DNA from: Cereibacter changlensis JA139
Lineage (GTDB): Bacteria; Pseudomonadota; Alphaproteobacteria; Rhodobacterales; Rhodobacteraceae
Reading direction: 5' to 3'
NCBI RefSeq assembly: GCF_003034985.1
Contig: NZ_PZKG01000003.1
Coordinates: 1-64,000, forward strand
DNA: 64,000 nt
A model generated the notes under the pieces. The model was not told the origin of the DNA, searched no databases, and saw only the letters and a list, made by a program, of their open reading frames with translations. Position 1 is the first letter of the stretch. The number at the start of each line of letters is the position of its first letter. This document shows positions 9,293 through 17,859 of the stretch, piece by piece. The translations under genes were made by a program, and so were the position numbers.

Positions 9293-9687
9293 GATCCGTG
9301 GATCTGGCGCAGCGCCCGGTCCATCTCGGCCAGCATCGCGGCGAAATTCCGATCCGCCGTGGCATTGGGGCGGCCGACCAGCACGTAGTCCCAGCCGGGG
9401 CGCCCGCCAGAGGGCAGGGTGAAGCGCGCGATCTCGCGCAGCCGGCGCTTGGCGCGGTTGCGGGCCAAGGCATTGCCGAGCTTCTTCGAGCAGGTGAAAC
9501 CGACGCGGATCGGCCCGTCCTCGGCCCGCTTGCGCGCCTGAAGCAGGAAACCGGGCGTGCCCTGCCGCTTGGCCGAGGCGGCGCGCAGGAAATCGGCGCG
9601 CTTCTTCAGCACCTGCAGACAAGCGGAAGCCGCCGGGACATCGGCGGGATCGGCAGTGCCTGCTCCCTCGCTGTCCGGCGGCGTCAT
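9289..9687 (-). CDS. rnpA: ribonuclease P protein component RnpA
   Basis: 132 aa. It is the protein subunit that, with the RNA subunit, trims the 5' leader of pre-tRNAs. The basic RNR signature is clear in [13 protein letters not shown], with LKKRADFLR at the start of the domain and [11 protein letters not shown] before it. The chosen ATG at 9687 has a GGGAG site seven bases upstream and lies 26 bases after the rpmH stop; longer in-frame starts would overlap rpmH. The N-terminus carries an extra acidic, low-complexity segment of about 25 residues before the conserved core. Confidence 0.93.
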   Translation of the reverse strand: MTPPDSEGAGTADPADVPAASACLQVLKKRADFLRAASAKRQGTPGFLLQARKRAEDGPIRVGFTCSKKLGNALARNRAKRRLREIARFTLPSGGRPGWDYVLVGRPNATADRNFAAMLAEMDRALRQIHGS

Positions 9688-9713
9688 CTCACAGCTCCCT
9701 TGCGGGAAGCCGA

Positions 9714-9848
9714 TCAGGCCGAGAGCTTCTTCCGGCCCTTGGCGCGACGGGCTGCCAGCACGAGGCGGCCGCCCTTGGTCGCCATGCGGGCACGGAACCC
9801 GTGGCGACGCGCACGGACCAGGTTCGACGGTTGAAAAGTGCGCTTCAT
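9714..9848 (-). CDS. rpmH: 50S ribosomal protein L34
   Basis: 44 aa. It starts [19 protein letters not shown] and ends [11 protein letters not shown], the complete and nearly invariant L34 sequence. It is the first gene of the rpmH-rnpA-yidD cluster and is served by the promoter at 9918-9946. Confidence 0.98.
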   Translation of the reverse strand: MKRTFQPSNLVRARRHGFRARMATKGGRLVLAARRAKGRKKLSA

Positions 9849-9917
9849 CGCGGATCTCCATCAGACGTGCAGCCGGAACACTCGCGGATTCGCAGGCCAC
9901 GTTAATTCGAAGCCCGG

Positions 9918-9946
9918 TCTTTACGGGCGGCGCAGGCCCAAGTCAA
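9918..9946 (-). promoter_or_regulatory. sigma-70 promoter of rpmH
   Basis: On the minus strand, TTGACT (9946-9941) is separated by exactly 17 bases from TAAAGA (9923-9918), about 70 bases before the rpmH start. Both boxes match the housekeeping consensus well for a GC-rich genome. The remaining 9947-10106 interval upstream of the TVP38 gene shows no further convincing element. Confidence 0.7.
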
Positions 9947-10106
9947 TTCGCCTGCGCGGGAATTCCTGCAACATTTTGCCCATGCGGCAGGGAAAGGCGC
10001 TCCCGATCCTCGCGCAACCCGGCAAAACGATCAAGGCCGCGTGAGGAGGCTGGCGCCGGAACGCCCGCGGCCTCATCCTCGCCGCAACTGTCCAGAGGAG
10101 ACGCCG

Positions 10107-10841
10107 GTGAGCGAGACGAAACCTTCCGACCGGCCGAAGGGCGGGTTTCTCAGCCGGTTGCCGATCCTCGTGATCCTCGTGGTGGCGGTGGTCGGCGCCT
10201 TCCTGTTGCGCGACCAACTGAGCTTCGAGGCGCTGGCGCGGCGTCACGACACGCTGATCGCCTTCCGCAACGCGCATTACTTCGCCTCGGTCGCGGGCTT
10301 CATGCTGGCCTACATGGCGGTCGTCGCCTTCAGCCTGCCGGGGGCGACGGTCTTCACCCTGACGGGGGGCTTTCTCTTCGGTCTGTTTCCCGGCGTGCTC
10401 TACAATGTGGTGGCGGCGACGCTCGGCGCCATCGGCATCTTCCTCGCCGCCCGCACCGGCTATGGCGCGCGTTTCGCCAGCCTGCTGCAAAGCCGCGGCG
10501 GGCCGGTGGCGCGGCTGCAGGAGGGGTTGCGAGACAACGAGTGGTCGGTGCTCTTCCTCATGCGCCTCGCCCCTGTGCTGCCCTTCTTCCTCGCCAACCT
10601 GATCCCGGCCTTCCTCAACGTCCGGCTCAGCCGCTTCGCCATCACAACCTTCTTCGGCATCATGCCGGGCGGTCTGGTGCTGACCTCGGTCGGCACCGGA
10701 CTCGGCGCGGTGCTGGCGCGGGGCGAGGCGCCGGATCTGAGCATCCTGTTCACCCCGATGGTGCTCTTCCCCATCCTCGGCCTTGCCGCGCTCTCGGCGC
10801 TGCCTATCCTCATCAAGTATTTCCGCCGCAGAGAGGTCTGA
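10107..10841 (+). CDS. TVP38/TMEM64 family (SNARE-associated/DedA-like) membrane protein
   Basis: 244 aa, starting at GTG 10107 with GAGGAG eight bases upstream. The conserved core FSLPGATVFTLTGGFLFGLFPG, then GATLGAIGIFLAAR (as VAATLGAIG), and the RLAPVLPFFLANLIPAF segment identify the VTT domain, with five to six membrane helices. Relatives are inner-membrane proteins thought to move or scramble lipids. It lies three bases from the following flavoprotein gene, an association that recurs in bacteria. Its exact role is unproven. Confidence 0.85.
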   Translation: MSETKPSDRPKGGFLSRLPILVILVVAVVGAFLLRDQLSFEALARRHDTLIAFRNAHYFASVAGFMLAYMAVVAFSLPGATVFTLTGGFLFGLFPGVLYNVVAATLGAIGIFLAARTGYGARFASLLQSRGGPVARLQEGLRDNEWSVLFLMRLAPVLPFFLANLIPAFLNVRLSRFAITTFFGIMPGGLVLTSVGTGLGAVLARGEAPDLSILFTPMVLFPILGLAALSALPILIKYFRRREV

Positions 10842-10844
10842 GCC

Positions 10845-12251
10845 ATGCCCCGCATCGAGACGGACATCTGCGTGATCGGCGGCGGCTCGGGCGGGCTGTC
10901 GGTGGCGGCCGGCGCAGTGCAGATGGGCGCGCGCGTCGTGCTGATCGAGGCGGGCGAGATGGGCGGCGATTGCCTGAACGCCGGCTGCGTGCCTTCCAAG
11001 GCGCTGATCGCCGCGGCCAAACATGCGCAGGCCATGCGCAGCGGCGCGGGCTTCGGCATCGCGCCGGTGGAGCCCGAGATCGACTTCTCTGCCGTGAAAG
11101 ACCACGTCTTCCGGGTGATCGAGACCATCGCCCCGATCGACAGCCAAGAGCGGTTCGAGAAGCTCGGCGTCACCGTGCTGCGCGACTGGGCCCGCTTCAC
11201 CTCGCCCGAAGAGGTGCAGGTCGGCGAGACCACGATCCGCGCCCGCCGCTTCGTCATCGCCACCGGCTCGCGCCCCGCGCTGCCGCCGATCCCGGGCATC
11301 GACAGCGTGACCGCCCATACCAACGAGACGATCTTCGCGCTGCGCGAGAAGCCGGAGCATCTGGTGATCATCGGCGGCGGGCCGATCGGCATGGAGATGG
11401 CGCAGGCGCATCAGAGGCTCGGCTGCCGGGTGACGGTGATCGCCGGCAAGGCCCTGCCGAAGGACGATCCCGAAACCGCGGCCATCGTCCTCGCGCGGCT
11501 GCGCGCCGAGGGGGTGGAGATCATCGAGGGGGTCCATGCGGCCTCGGTCGCCCCGGGGCTCAGCGTCACGCTCGACGACGGGCGGCAGGTGACGGGCTCG
11601 CATCTGCTGGTGGCCGCCGGGCGCAAGGTGGCGCTCGACCGGCTGAACCTCGAGGCCGCCGGGGTGGCCTTCACCGACAAGGGCGTGACCGTGGGCGACG
11701 ATCTGCGCAGCACGAACCGCCGGGTCTATGCGGTGGGCGATGCCGCTGGGGGGATGCAGTTCACCCATGTCGCGGGCTATCATGCCGGGGTGGTGATCCG
11801 CTCCATCGTCTTCGGCCTGCCGTCGAAAGCCAAGACCGCGCATATCCCCTGGACCACCTATACCGAGCCCGAACTGGCGCAGGTCGGCCTCACCGAGGCG
11901 CAGGCGCGCGAGGCGCATGGCGACCGGCTCACCGTGCTGCGTCAGCCGTTCCACGACAACGACCGCGCCCAGACCGAGGACCAGACCGAGGGGCTGCTGA
12001 AGCTGATGGTGGTGGGCGGCAGGCCGGTGGGGGTCTCCATCGTCGGCGCCCATGCGGGCGAGCTGATCGGCCTCTGGGCGCTGGCGATTTCGGCGCGGAT
12101 CAAGCTTTCCGCCCTCACCGGGGCGGTGCTGCCCTATCCGACCCTGAACGAGGTTTCCAAACGTGCTGCCGGAGCCTATTTTTCCCCTAAACTCTTTGAT
12201 AATCCTATGGTGAAACACGTCGTCCGGCTGATCCAGCGTTTCCTTCCCTGA
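10845..12251 (+). CDS. FAD-dependent pyridine nucleotide-disulfide oxidoreductase (mercuric reductase/lipoamide dehydrogenase-like)
   Basis: 468 aa. The FAD-binding GGGSGG is at 12-17 and the redox disulfide GGDCLNAGCVPSK uses C43 and C48. The NAD(P) fold follows at VIIGGGPIGMEMAQ, then YAVGDAAGG and a dimerisation domain. The position of the lipoamide-dehydrogenase HPT histidine is tyrosine (LPYPTLNE), and the C-terminus lacks the cysteine pair of mercuric reductase. It is therefore neither a standard Lpd nor MerA. Its coupling to the TVP38 gene (gap of three bases) suggests a joint membrane-linked redox role, which is an inference. Confidence 0.82.
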   Translation: MPRIETDICVIGGGSGGLSVAAGAVQMGARVVLIEAGEMGGDCLNAGCVPSKALIAAAKHAQAMRSGAGFGIAPVEPEIDFSAVKDHVFRVIETIAPIDSQERFEKLGVTVLRDWARFTSPEEVQVGETTIRARRFVIATGSRPALPPIPGIDSVTAHTNETIFALREKPEHLVIIGGGPIGMEMAQAHQRLGCRVTVIAGKALPKDDPETAAIVLARLRAEGVEIIEGVHAASVAPGLSVTLDDGRQVTGSHLLVAAGRKVALDRLNLEAAGVAFTDKGVTVGDDLRSTNRRVYAVGDAAGGMQFTHVAGYHAGVVIRSIVFGLPSKAKTAHIPWTTYTEPELAQVGLTEAQAREAHGDRLTVLRQPFHDNDRAQTEDQTEGLLKLMVVGGRPVGVSIVGAHAGELIGLWALAISARIKLSALTGAVLPYPTLNEVSKRAAGAYFSPKLFDNPMVKHVVRLIQRFLP

Positions 12252-12304
12252 CCGGTCGGAGGTGCGCCACCGCGAAGCGCGTGCAAGAGGCAGGAAGGAA
12301 GGCA

Positions 12305-13720
12305 GTGGTGACGAGACGCAACGGGGCGTTCCTGAATACGCTCTCGGGTCGGTTCCTCATGCTGACCGTCGCCTTCGTCATGCTGGCGGAGGTGCTGATC
12401 TTCGTGCCCTCCATCGCCCGCTTCCGCGAGGATTACCTGCTCCTGCGGCTGGAAAAGGCGCAGATCGCCTCGCTGGCGCTGCTGACCACCGACGAGATGA
12501 TGACGCCCGAGCTGGAAGAGGAGCTTCTGGCCAATGCGCAGGTCTTCAACGTCGTGCTGCGGCGCGACGAGGTGCGCCAGCTGGTGCTGTCCTCACCCAT
12601 TCCCGCGCCGATCCACGCCACCTACGACCTGCGGCTGGTAGGGCCCTTCGGCCTGATCCGCGATGCGCTCTTGGGCCTCGCCGATCCGCAGAACCGGGTG
12701 ATCCGCGTGATCGGCGACCCGGTGCAGCAGGGCGGCTCGCTCATCGAGGTGACGATGGAGAGTGGGCCGCTGCGCAAGGCGATGCTGGAATACGGGCTGC
12801 GGGTGCTGGTGCTCTCGGCGCTGATCTCGATCGTCACCGCCGGGATGCTGTTCCTCGCGGTGCGTCGCCTCTTGGTGCTGCCGATCCGCCGCGTGGTGCG
12901 CCACATGACGGCCTATGCCGAGGCCCCGGAGGATGCGCGCCGCGTCATCGCCCCCACCGCCAGCGTGCGCGAGCTGCGCGAGGCCGAGGAGGCGCTACAG
13001 ATGATGCAGACCCAGCTCACCACCGCGCTGAAGCAGAAGGAGCGGCTGGCGCAGCTGGGCGGGGCGGTGGCCAAGATCAGCCACGACCTGCGCAACATCC
13101 TGACCGTGGCGCAGCTCTTCGCCGACCGGATCGGTGATTCGGTCGATCCGGTGGTGGCCCGCGCCGCGCCCAAGCTGGTGGGCTCGATCCGCCGCGCCGT
13201 CTCGCTCTGCGAATCGACGCTGACCTTCGGCCGGGCCGAAGAACCGCCGCCGCAGATCACCCGCTTCCCGCTGCGCCGTCTGGTCGAGGAGATCGCCGAG
13301 GGCGAGCAGCTGGGCGAGGGCGACATCTCCTGCCTGATCGACGTGGCACCCGGCATGGTGATCCGCGCCGATGCCGAGCAGTTCCACCGGGTGCTGGCCA
13401 ACCTGATCCGCAACGCCCGGCAGGCGATCGACGCCACCGGCCAGCCCGGCACCATCGAGATCTCCGCCGGCGAGGGCGAGGCCGAATGGTGGGTCCGGGT
13501 CGGCGACACCGGCCCCGGCCTGCCGCCCAAGGCGCGCGAGCACCTGTTCACCGCCTTCCAGGGCGGGGCGCGCAAGGGCGGCTCCGGCCTTGGCCTCGCC
13601 ATCTCGGCCGAGCTGATCCGTGGCCATGGCGGGCGGCTCGATCTGCTGAAGTCGGATGGCGAGGGCACCGAATTCATGATCCGCCTGCCGAAAAGTGCGG
13701 GTCTTGCCGAAGAGGCGTGA
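12305..13720 (+). CDS. sensor histidine kinase, orphan
   Basis: 471 aa. Start is GTG 12305 (GTG 12308 is an equal alternative), both behind AAGGAAGG. One membrane helix at about 18-35, a periplasmic sensor region of about 130 residues without a recognisable domain, a second helix at about 165-185, a HAMP-like linker, then the phosphoacceptor in KISHDLRNIL (H260). The ATPase domain shows NLIRNARQAI, GDTGPGLP and GSGLGLAIS. No response regulator gene is next to it: the neighbours are a flavoprotein and tRNA-Arg. The stimulus and partner are unknown. Confidence 0.85.
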   Translation: MVTRRNGAFLNTLSGRFLMLTVAFVMLAEVLIFVPSIARFREDYLLLRLEKAQIASLALLTTDEMMTPELEEELLANAQVFNVVLRRDEVRQLVLSSPIPAPIHATYDLRLVGPFGLIRDALLGLADPQNRVIRVIGDPVQQGGSLIEVTMESGPLRKAMLEYGLRVLVLSALISIVTAGMLFLAVRRLLVLPIRRVVRHMTAYAEAPEDARRVIAPTASVRELREAEEALQMMQTQLTTALKQKERLAQLGGAVAKISHDLRNILTVAQLFADRIGDSVDPVVARAAPKLVGSIRRAVSLCESTLTFGRAEEPPPQITRFPLRRLVEEIAEGEQLGEGDISCLIDVAPGMVIRADAEQFHRVLANLIRNARQAIDATGQPGTIEISAGEGEAEWWVRVGDTGPGLPPKAREHLFTAFQGGARKGGSGLGLAISAELIRGHGGRLDLLKSDGEGTEFMIRLPKSAGLAEEA

Positions 13721-13739
13721 AGTTTTCGCGATTAGGCTC

Positions 13740-13768
13740 TTGCATTGCCCGGCGCGGCCCGCTAAATC
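13740..13768 (+). promoter_or_regulatory. sigma-70 promoter of tRNA-Arg
   Basis: TTGCAT and TAAATC are 17 bases apart, and the -10 ends ten bases before the mature tRNA 5' end, so transcription would start just ahead of the tRNA. Confidence 0.65.
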
Positions 13769-13777
13769 GCCCCCACT

Positions 13778-13854
13778 GCACCCGTAGCTCAGCTGGATAG
13801 AGCATCAGACTACGAATCTGAGGGCCGGGCGTTCGAATCGCTCCGGGTGCACCA
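13778..13854 (+). tRNA. tRNA-Arg (anticodon ACG)
   Basis: 77 nt with encoded CCA. The acceptor stem GCACCCG pairs with CGGGTGC; the D arm contains AGCTCAGCTGGATAGAGC; the anticodon stem TCAGA/TCTGA encloses CTACGAA with anticodon ACG (the A is expected to be edited to inosine, reading CGN codons); the T loop is TTCGAAT. It is intact, with no sign of an integrated element at its 3' end. The 133 bases up to the LysR stop show only a short T/C-rich run after CCA. Confidence 0.97.
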
Positions 13855-13987
13855 CTTCTCCTCTTTAGATCTCAAGGCCTTGGCCTATGCCCCTCCGGGC
13901 ACTTTGGGCTAACGCGCCGCGGTGTTCCGCGGGCGGTTTGCATCTGCTGTTCTCGCGGGCGGCGGGGCGGGCCGGAGCCCGCCCGGA

Positions 13988-14869
13988 TCAGAACTCGTCC
14001 CAGCCCTTCGCCGCTTCCTTCAGATGTTGCAGGAAGCTCTGCACCTTCAACGTGCGGTGCAGGTCGACATGGGTCACCAGCCAGAGCGGCGTCGACCATT
14101 CCGGCAGCGGCGCCATGACCTCGACCAGATCCGGGTCGGCCACGGCGTGGAAGCTGGGCAGGAAGCCGATGCCGATGCCCTGCCGCACGGCATCCTCCAG
14201 TACGCTCATCTCCGAGGCGCGGTAGATCATGCTCTCGGCCGGCACATGGTCGCGCAGCCAGCGGTGGAACGGCGCGCGCGGCGTGTCGGCCCCGATGAAG
14301 CGATGCGCGGCGAAATCCTGCGGCCCCTCGGGCAGGCCATAACGGTCGACATAGCTGCGCGAGGCGTAGAGCGCGTTGTGGAGATGGACCAGCGGCTGCA
14401 CCACATTGTCCGGCTCCTCCGGCGCGGCGCCGGCGCGGATCGCCACATGCGCCTCGCCGTAGTCCAGCCGGAACACCCGCATGTCGGTGAGGAAGCGCAC
14501 CACGAGGCCGGGGTAGCGGTCCTGGAAGGCGGCGAGCACCGGGGTCAGCAGCATCGACAGGCTGGCCAGCGAGGTGATCACCAGCTCGCCCGAGACGGAT
14601 TCCCCCTGTCCCTTGATCCGGCTCGACAGCTGGCTGAACTGCTCCTCGGTGGTCTGCGCCACAAGCAGAAGATCGCGCCCCGCCTCGGTCGGCGTGTAGC
14701 CGCGGGCGTGGCGCTGGAACAGCTTGGCGCCCAGCCGTCGCTCCAGCGCATCGATGTGGCGGATGACCGTGGCGTGGTGCACGCCCAGAACCTCGGCGGC
14801 GCCCGAGACGGTGCCCAGCCGGGCCACCTGGAATGCCGTGCGGATCTCGTCCCAGTTCTCGAAAGTCAT
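13988..14869 (-). CDS. LysR-family transcriptional regulator
   Basis: 293 aa. The N-terminal winged helix-turn-helix spans about residues 5-65 (FQVARLGTVSGAAEVLGVHHATVIRHIDALERRLGAKLFQR), and the periplasmic-binding-fold effector domain follows. The ATG at 14869 begins MTFENWDEI, a normal LysR start. The gene is divergent from the secreted repeat protein at 15104 with 234 bases between them, the usual geometry for a LysR regulator and its target. The effector is unknown. An in-frame upstream extension would run antisense through the secreted protein gene and is not used. Confidence 0.88.
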   Translation of the reverse strand: MTFENWDEIRTAFQVARLGTVSGAAEVLGVHHATVIRHIDALERRLGAKLFQRHARGYTPTEAGRDLLLVAQTTEEQFSQLSSRIKGQGESVSGELVITSLASLSMLLTPVLAAFQDRYPGLVVRFLTDMRVFRLDYGEAHVAIRAGAAPEEPDNVVQPLVHLHNALYASRSYVDRYGLPEGPQDFAAHRFIGADTPRAPFHRWLRDHVPAESMIYRASEMSVLEDAVRQGIGIGFLPSFHAVADPDLVEVMAPLPEWSTPLWLVTHVDLHRTLKVQSFLQHLKEAAKGWDEF

Positions 14870-15103
14870 TGCAAAATTCCCGAAGCCAATCGCAGCAATG
14901 TGTTGTGCGCTGATGAACAGACTAGGGGGCAAATCTTGCGAATACAACCCCGATGCGCAAAGGCCTAATTTGATTTCAGGAACAGGGAAGGCCAAGACGA
15001 CCCCCCGATTTCCCTGCGGCAGGTCAGGTAGTTTCGGACCGCGCCGCCCAGAAAACAAGAGGGAGTCGCCGCAAGGCGGGGCTCTCAGATCAAGGACACG
15101 ATC

Positions 15104-15616
15104 ATGTCGTTCAAGACACTCTCCACCGCTCTCGTTCTCGTTGCCGCGACCGCTGCGGCTCAGGCTCAGGCCGCCAATCCGGGCGTCGAGCAACTGGCCG
15201 CGCAGGCTGGCGTGAATGCCGGTGACTTCACCACCTCGCAGCTGATCTCGCTGCAGAACGCGATCAACAGCCAGAACGAGGAGCAGGTCGCCTTCATCCT
15301 GTCGCAGGCGCGCGCCGAAGCCAGCCGCGCCACCACGGCCGAAGGCACGACCTCGCCGGCCTACCGTCAGCTCGAAGCCGATCTCGGCGTCGAGCCGGGC
15401 CGCTTCTCGCCCGCCGAGCTGTCGCAGCTCGCCGCCGCCCGCCGCTCGGACGAGCCGGCCCGCGCCGCCTACATCCTCTCGGGCGAGAACCGCGCCTCCG
15501 CGGCGGATGACGCCAACAACGCCGGCAAGCTGCAGCTCGCCGCCGCGCTGGGCCTGAACCCGGCCGACTACACGCTGGCGGAACTGACCGCCCGCGTGCA
15601 GGACCTGAACGACTGA
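15104..15616 (+). CDS. secreted protein with three internal repeats, unknown function
   Basis: 170 aa. A clear signal peptide (MSFKTLSTALVLVAATAAAQAQA) leads to a mature protein built from three imperfect repeats of about 40 residues: QLAAQAGVNAGDFTTSQLISL (from about 32), QLEADLGVEPGRFSPAELSQL (from about 90) and QLAAALGLNPADYTLAELTA (from about 146). Units one and two end in FILSQA and YILSGEN. The shared pattern QL-(A/E)xxLG(V/L)xxxx(F/Y)(T/S)xx(Q/E)L suggests paired short helices. No cysteine or catalytic motif is seen. The ribosome site is AAGGACA. No function is assigned; a periplasmic structural or binding role is possible. Confidence 0.75.
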   Translation: MSFKTLSTALVLVAATAAAQAQAANPGVEQLAAQAGVNAGDFTTSQLISLQNAINSQNEEQVAFILSQARAEASRATTAEGTTSPAYRQLEADLGVEPGRFSPAELSQLAAARRSDEPARAAYILSGENRASAADDANNAGKLQLAAALGLNPADYTLAELTARVQDLND

Positions 15617-15626
15617 GGTCGTTCCC

Positions 15627-15653
15627 GGGCGCGCGCCGCTCCCGCGCGCGCCC
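15627..15653 (+). terminator. strong GC hairpin after the repeat-protein gene
   Basis: GGGCGCGCG and CGCGCGCCC form a perfect 9-bp stem around CCGCTCCCG, eleven bases after the stop. It is followed by ACCCCTTTCCC, so the U tract is weak. Confidence 0.55.
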
Positions 15654-15673
15654 ACCCCTTTCCCGTCGAAACC

Positions 15674-15702
15674 TTGACTCCCGCGCCCGAGAGGCGTAAG
15701 CG
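15674..15702 (+). promoter_or_regulatory. sigma-70 promoter ahead of ffh
   Basis: TTGACT, 17 bases, TAAGCG, about 150 bases before the ffh start. It leaves a leader of some 140 bases before the AAAGGAGA ribosome site; no known riboswitch or 4.5S RNA is recognisable in that leader. Confidence 0.5.
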
Positions 15703-15853
15703 CCCCTTCAATCCCGGAGATCCGTTACAGGCTCCGGTCCCGAGAATACACGGGATCGCCATCCATCAGCGCGTTGCGCCCATGGGTGACGTTGTCGTTT
15801 GAGCGGTCCCGGTCTACATCGGGGCAGGGTGCAACAGGTCAAAGGAGACGGGC

Positions 15854-17365
15854 ATGTTCGAGAATCTTTCGGAACGTCTTGGCGGCGTCTTCGACCGCCT
15901 GACCAAGCAGGGCGCGCTGACCGACGCCGATGTGGCCACCGCGCTGCGCGAGGTCCGCGTGGCGCTGCTCGAGGCCGACGTCTCGCTCGGGGTGGCCCGC
16001 GACTTCGTGAAGGCGGTGCAGGACAAGGCGACCGGGCAGGGCGTCACCAAATCGGTGACCCCGGGCCAGCAGGTCGTCAAGATCGTGCATGACGAACTCG
16101 TCAGCGTGCTGCGCGGTGAGGGCCCCGCCGACGCGCTCAAGATCGACAACCCGCCCGCCACGATGCTGATGGTCGGTCTGCAGGGCTCCGGGAAAACCAC
16201 CACCACCGCCAAGCTCGCCAAGCGCCTGCATGAAAAGCAGGGCAAGCGCGTGCTTCTGGCCTCGCTCGACACCAACCGCCCCGCCGCGATGGAGCAGCTG
16301 GCGATCCTCGGCCTGCAGATCGGCGTCGACAGCCTGCCGATCGTCAAGGGCGAGACGGCGGTGCAGATCGCCAAGCGCGCCAAGACGCAGGCCGCGATGG
16401 GCGGCTATGACGTGCTGATGCTCGACACCGCGGGCCGCCTGCACATCGACGAAGTGCTGATGGACGAGGTTCAGGCGGTGCGCGACATCGCCCAGCCGCG
16501 CGAGACGCTGCTGGTGGTCGATGGCCTGACGGGTCAGGACGCCGTGAACGTCGCCACCGAATTCGACGGCAAGGTCGGCATCACCGGCGTCGTGCTCACC
16601 CGGATGGACGGCGACGGTCGCGGCGGCGCCGCGCTCTCGATGCGCGCCGTCACCGGCAAGCCGATCCGCTTCGTCGGTCTGGGCGAGAAGATGGATGCGC
16701 TCGAGGCCTTCGAGCCGGAGCGCGTCGCGGGCCGCATCCTCGGCATGGGCGACATCGTCGCCCTGGTGGAAAAGGCGCAGGAGACCTTCGAGGCCGAACA
16801 GGCCGAGCGGATGATGAAGCGGTTCCAGAAGGGTCTGTTCAACATGAACGACCTGAAGGGCCAGCTCGACCAGATGCTGAAGATGGGCGGGATGCAGGGC
16901 GTCATGGGCATGCTGCCCGGCATGGGCAAGATGCAGAAGGCCGCCGCCGACGCGGGCTTCGACGACAAGATGCTGCGCCGCCAGATCGCCCTCATCAACT
17001 CGATGACCAAGAAGGAGCGGTCGAACCCCGACCTCCTGCAGGCCAGCCGCAAGAAGCGCATCGCCGCCGGCGCCGGGATGGAAGTGTCGGAGCTGAACAA
17101 GCTTCTGAAGCAGCACCGGCAGATGGCCGACATGATGAAGAAGATGGGCAAGGGCGGCATGATGAAGAATGCGCTCAAGCAGATGATGGGCAAGGGTGGC
17201 GGCATGCCCGACCCGTCGCAGCTCTCGCCCGACGAGCTTGCCGCCGCGGCTTCCGCGATGAAAGGCAAGATGCCCGCCGGCATGGGCGGCTTTCCCGGCA
17301 TGGGCGGCGGCATGAAACTCCCGCCGGGCCTCTCCGGCCTCGGCGGCTTCGGCAAGAAGAAATGA
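15854..17365 (+). CDS. ffh: signal recognition particle protein Ffh (SRP54)
   Basis: 503 aa. It is the GTPase that, with 4.5S RNA, carries signal-sequence ribosomes to FtsY. The N domain (1-90) is followed by the G domain with GLQGSGKT (108-115), DTNRPAA, DTAGRLH and TRMDGDGRGG, and then the methionine-rich M domain (about 300-430). The C-terminus has a glycine/methionine-rich tail longer than in E. coli Ffh (GMPAGMGGFPGMGGGM). The start ATG has AAAGGAGA upstream. It begins a long co-directional run through rpmE, and its stop overlaps the first GNAT gene (ATGA). Confidence 0.96.
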   Translation: MFENLSERLGGVFDRLTKQGALTDADVATALREVRVALLEADVSLGVARDFVKAVQDKATGQGVTKSVTPGQQVVKIVHDELVSVLRGEGPADALKIDNPPATMLMVGLQGSGKTTTTAKLAKRLHEKQGKRVLLASLDTNRPAAMEQLAILGLQIGVDSLPIVKGETAVQIAKRAKTQAAMGGYDVLMLDTAGRLHIDEVLMDEVQAVRDIAQPRETLLVVDGLTGQDAVNVATEFDGKVGITGVVLTRMDGDGRGGAALSMRAVTGKPIRFVGLGEKMDALEAFEPERVAGRILGMGDIVALVEKAQETFEAEQAERMMKRFQKGLFNMNDLKGQLDQMLKMGGMQGVMGMLPGMGKMQKAAADAGFDDKMLRRQIALINSMTKKERSNPDLLQASRKKRIAAGAGMEVSELNKLLKQHRQMADMMKKMGKGGMMKNALKQMMGKGGGMPDPSQLSPDELAAAASAMKGKMPAGMGGFPGMGGGMKLPPGLSGLGGFGKKK

Positions 17366-17859
17366 TCGCGCCGACCCTCCATACCGCGCGTCTGACGCTC
17401 AGGATGCCCGTGCTGGCCGATTTCGGCCCGCGCGCGGAGTTCTATGCGTCCGACCGTTCGGTCTGGGAGGGCGGCCCGATCGACCGTCGCGCCGCCTGGC
17501 GCATCTGGGCCTCCGAGGTGGCGCAGTGGTCGCTGATGGGCTTCGGTCCCTTCGCCGTCGATCATGACGGCGCCTATGTCGGCGAGGTGGGCGTCCACCA
17601 GCCCGAGGGCTATCCCGAACCCGAGCTTGGCTGGTTCGTCACCCCCGAGGCCGAGGGTCGCGGCGTCGCGGCCGAGGCGGCGATGGCGGTCAAGCAATGG
17701 GCTCGGACGAGCTTCGGTTGGGACCGGCTGGTGAATTACATCGAGCCGGGGAACACCCGCTCCATCGCCCTGGCGCTGCGCATCGGCGGTCAGCGCTGTG
17801 ACCTGCCGGGCACGGAGCCCGGTGACGTGGTGATCCTGCACGATTTGAGGGCGCTCTGA
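17362..17859 (+). CDS. GNAT acetyltransferase, RimJ/RimL type (1 of 3)
   Basis: 165 aa. The RimL-like start (TLHTARLTLRMPVLADF) and the acetyl-CoA-binding stretch PEPELGWFVTPEAEGRGVAAEAA are clear, with the conserved IEPGNTRSIALALRIG near the end. RimJ/RimL relatives acetylate the N-termini of ribosomal proteins or antibiotics; the substrate here is unknown. It overlaps ffh by four bases and the next GNAT gene by one base, so translation is probably coupled. Confidence 0.85.
   Translation: MIAPTLHTARLTLRMPVLADFGPRAEFYASDRSVWEGGPIDRRAAWRIWASEVAQWSLMGFGPFAVDHDGAYVGEVGVHQPEGYPEPELGWFVTPEAEGRGVAAEAAMAVKQWARTSFGWDRLVNYIEPGNTRSIALALRIGGQRCDLPGTEPGDVVILHDLRAL

Noticed and set aside
9557-12190. Long open frame on the + strand across rnpA, TVP38 and the flavoprotein genes
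   Set aside because: It crosses well-supported genes in another frame and has repeated arginine/glycine composition typical of a shadow.
13778-13987. Integration site at tRNA-Arg
   Set aside because: No integrase, direct repeat of the tRNA end or island composition follows.
13988-15655. LysR protein extended upstream to about 555 codons
   Set aside because: The extra N-terminal part is antisense to the secreted repeat protein; LysR proteins start close to the helix-turn-helix, as the ATG at 14869 does.
15703-15853. 4.5S RNA gene next to ffh
   Set aside because: The conserved GGTCAGG/GGAAGCAGCC core is absent, so the leader is only a long 5' region.
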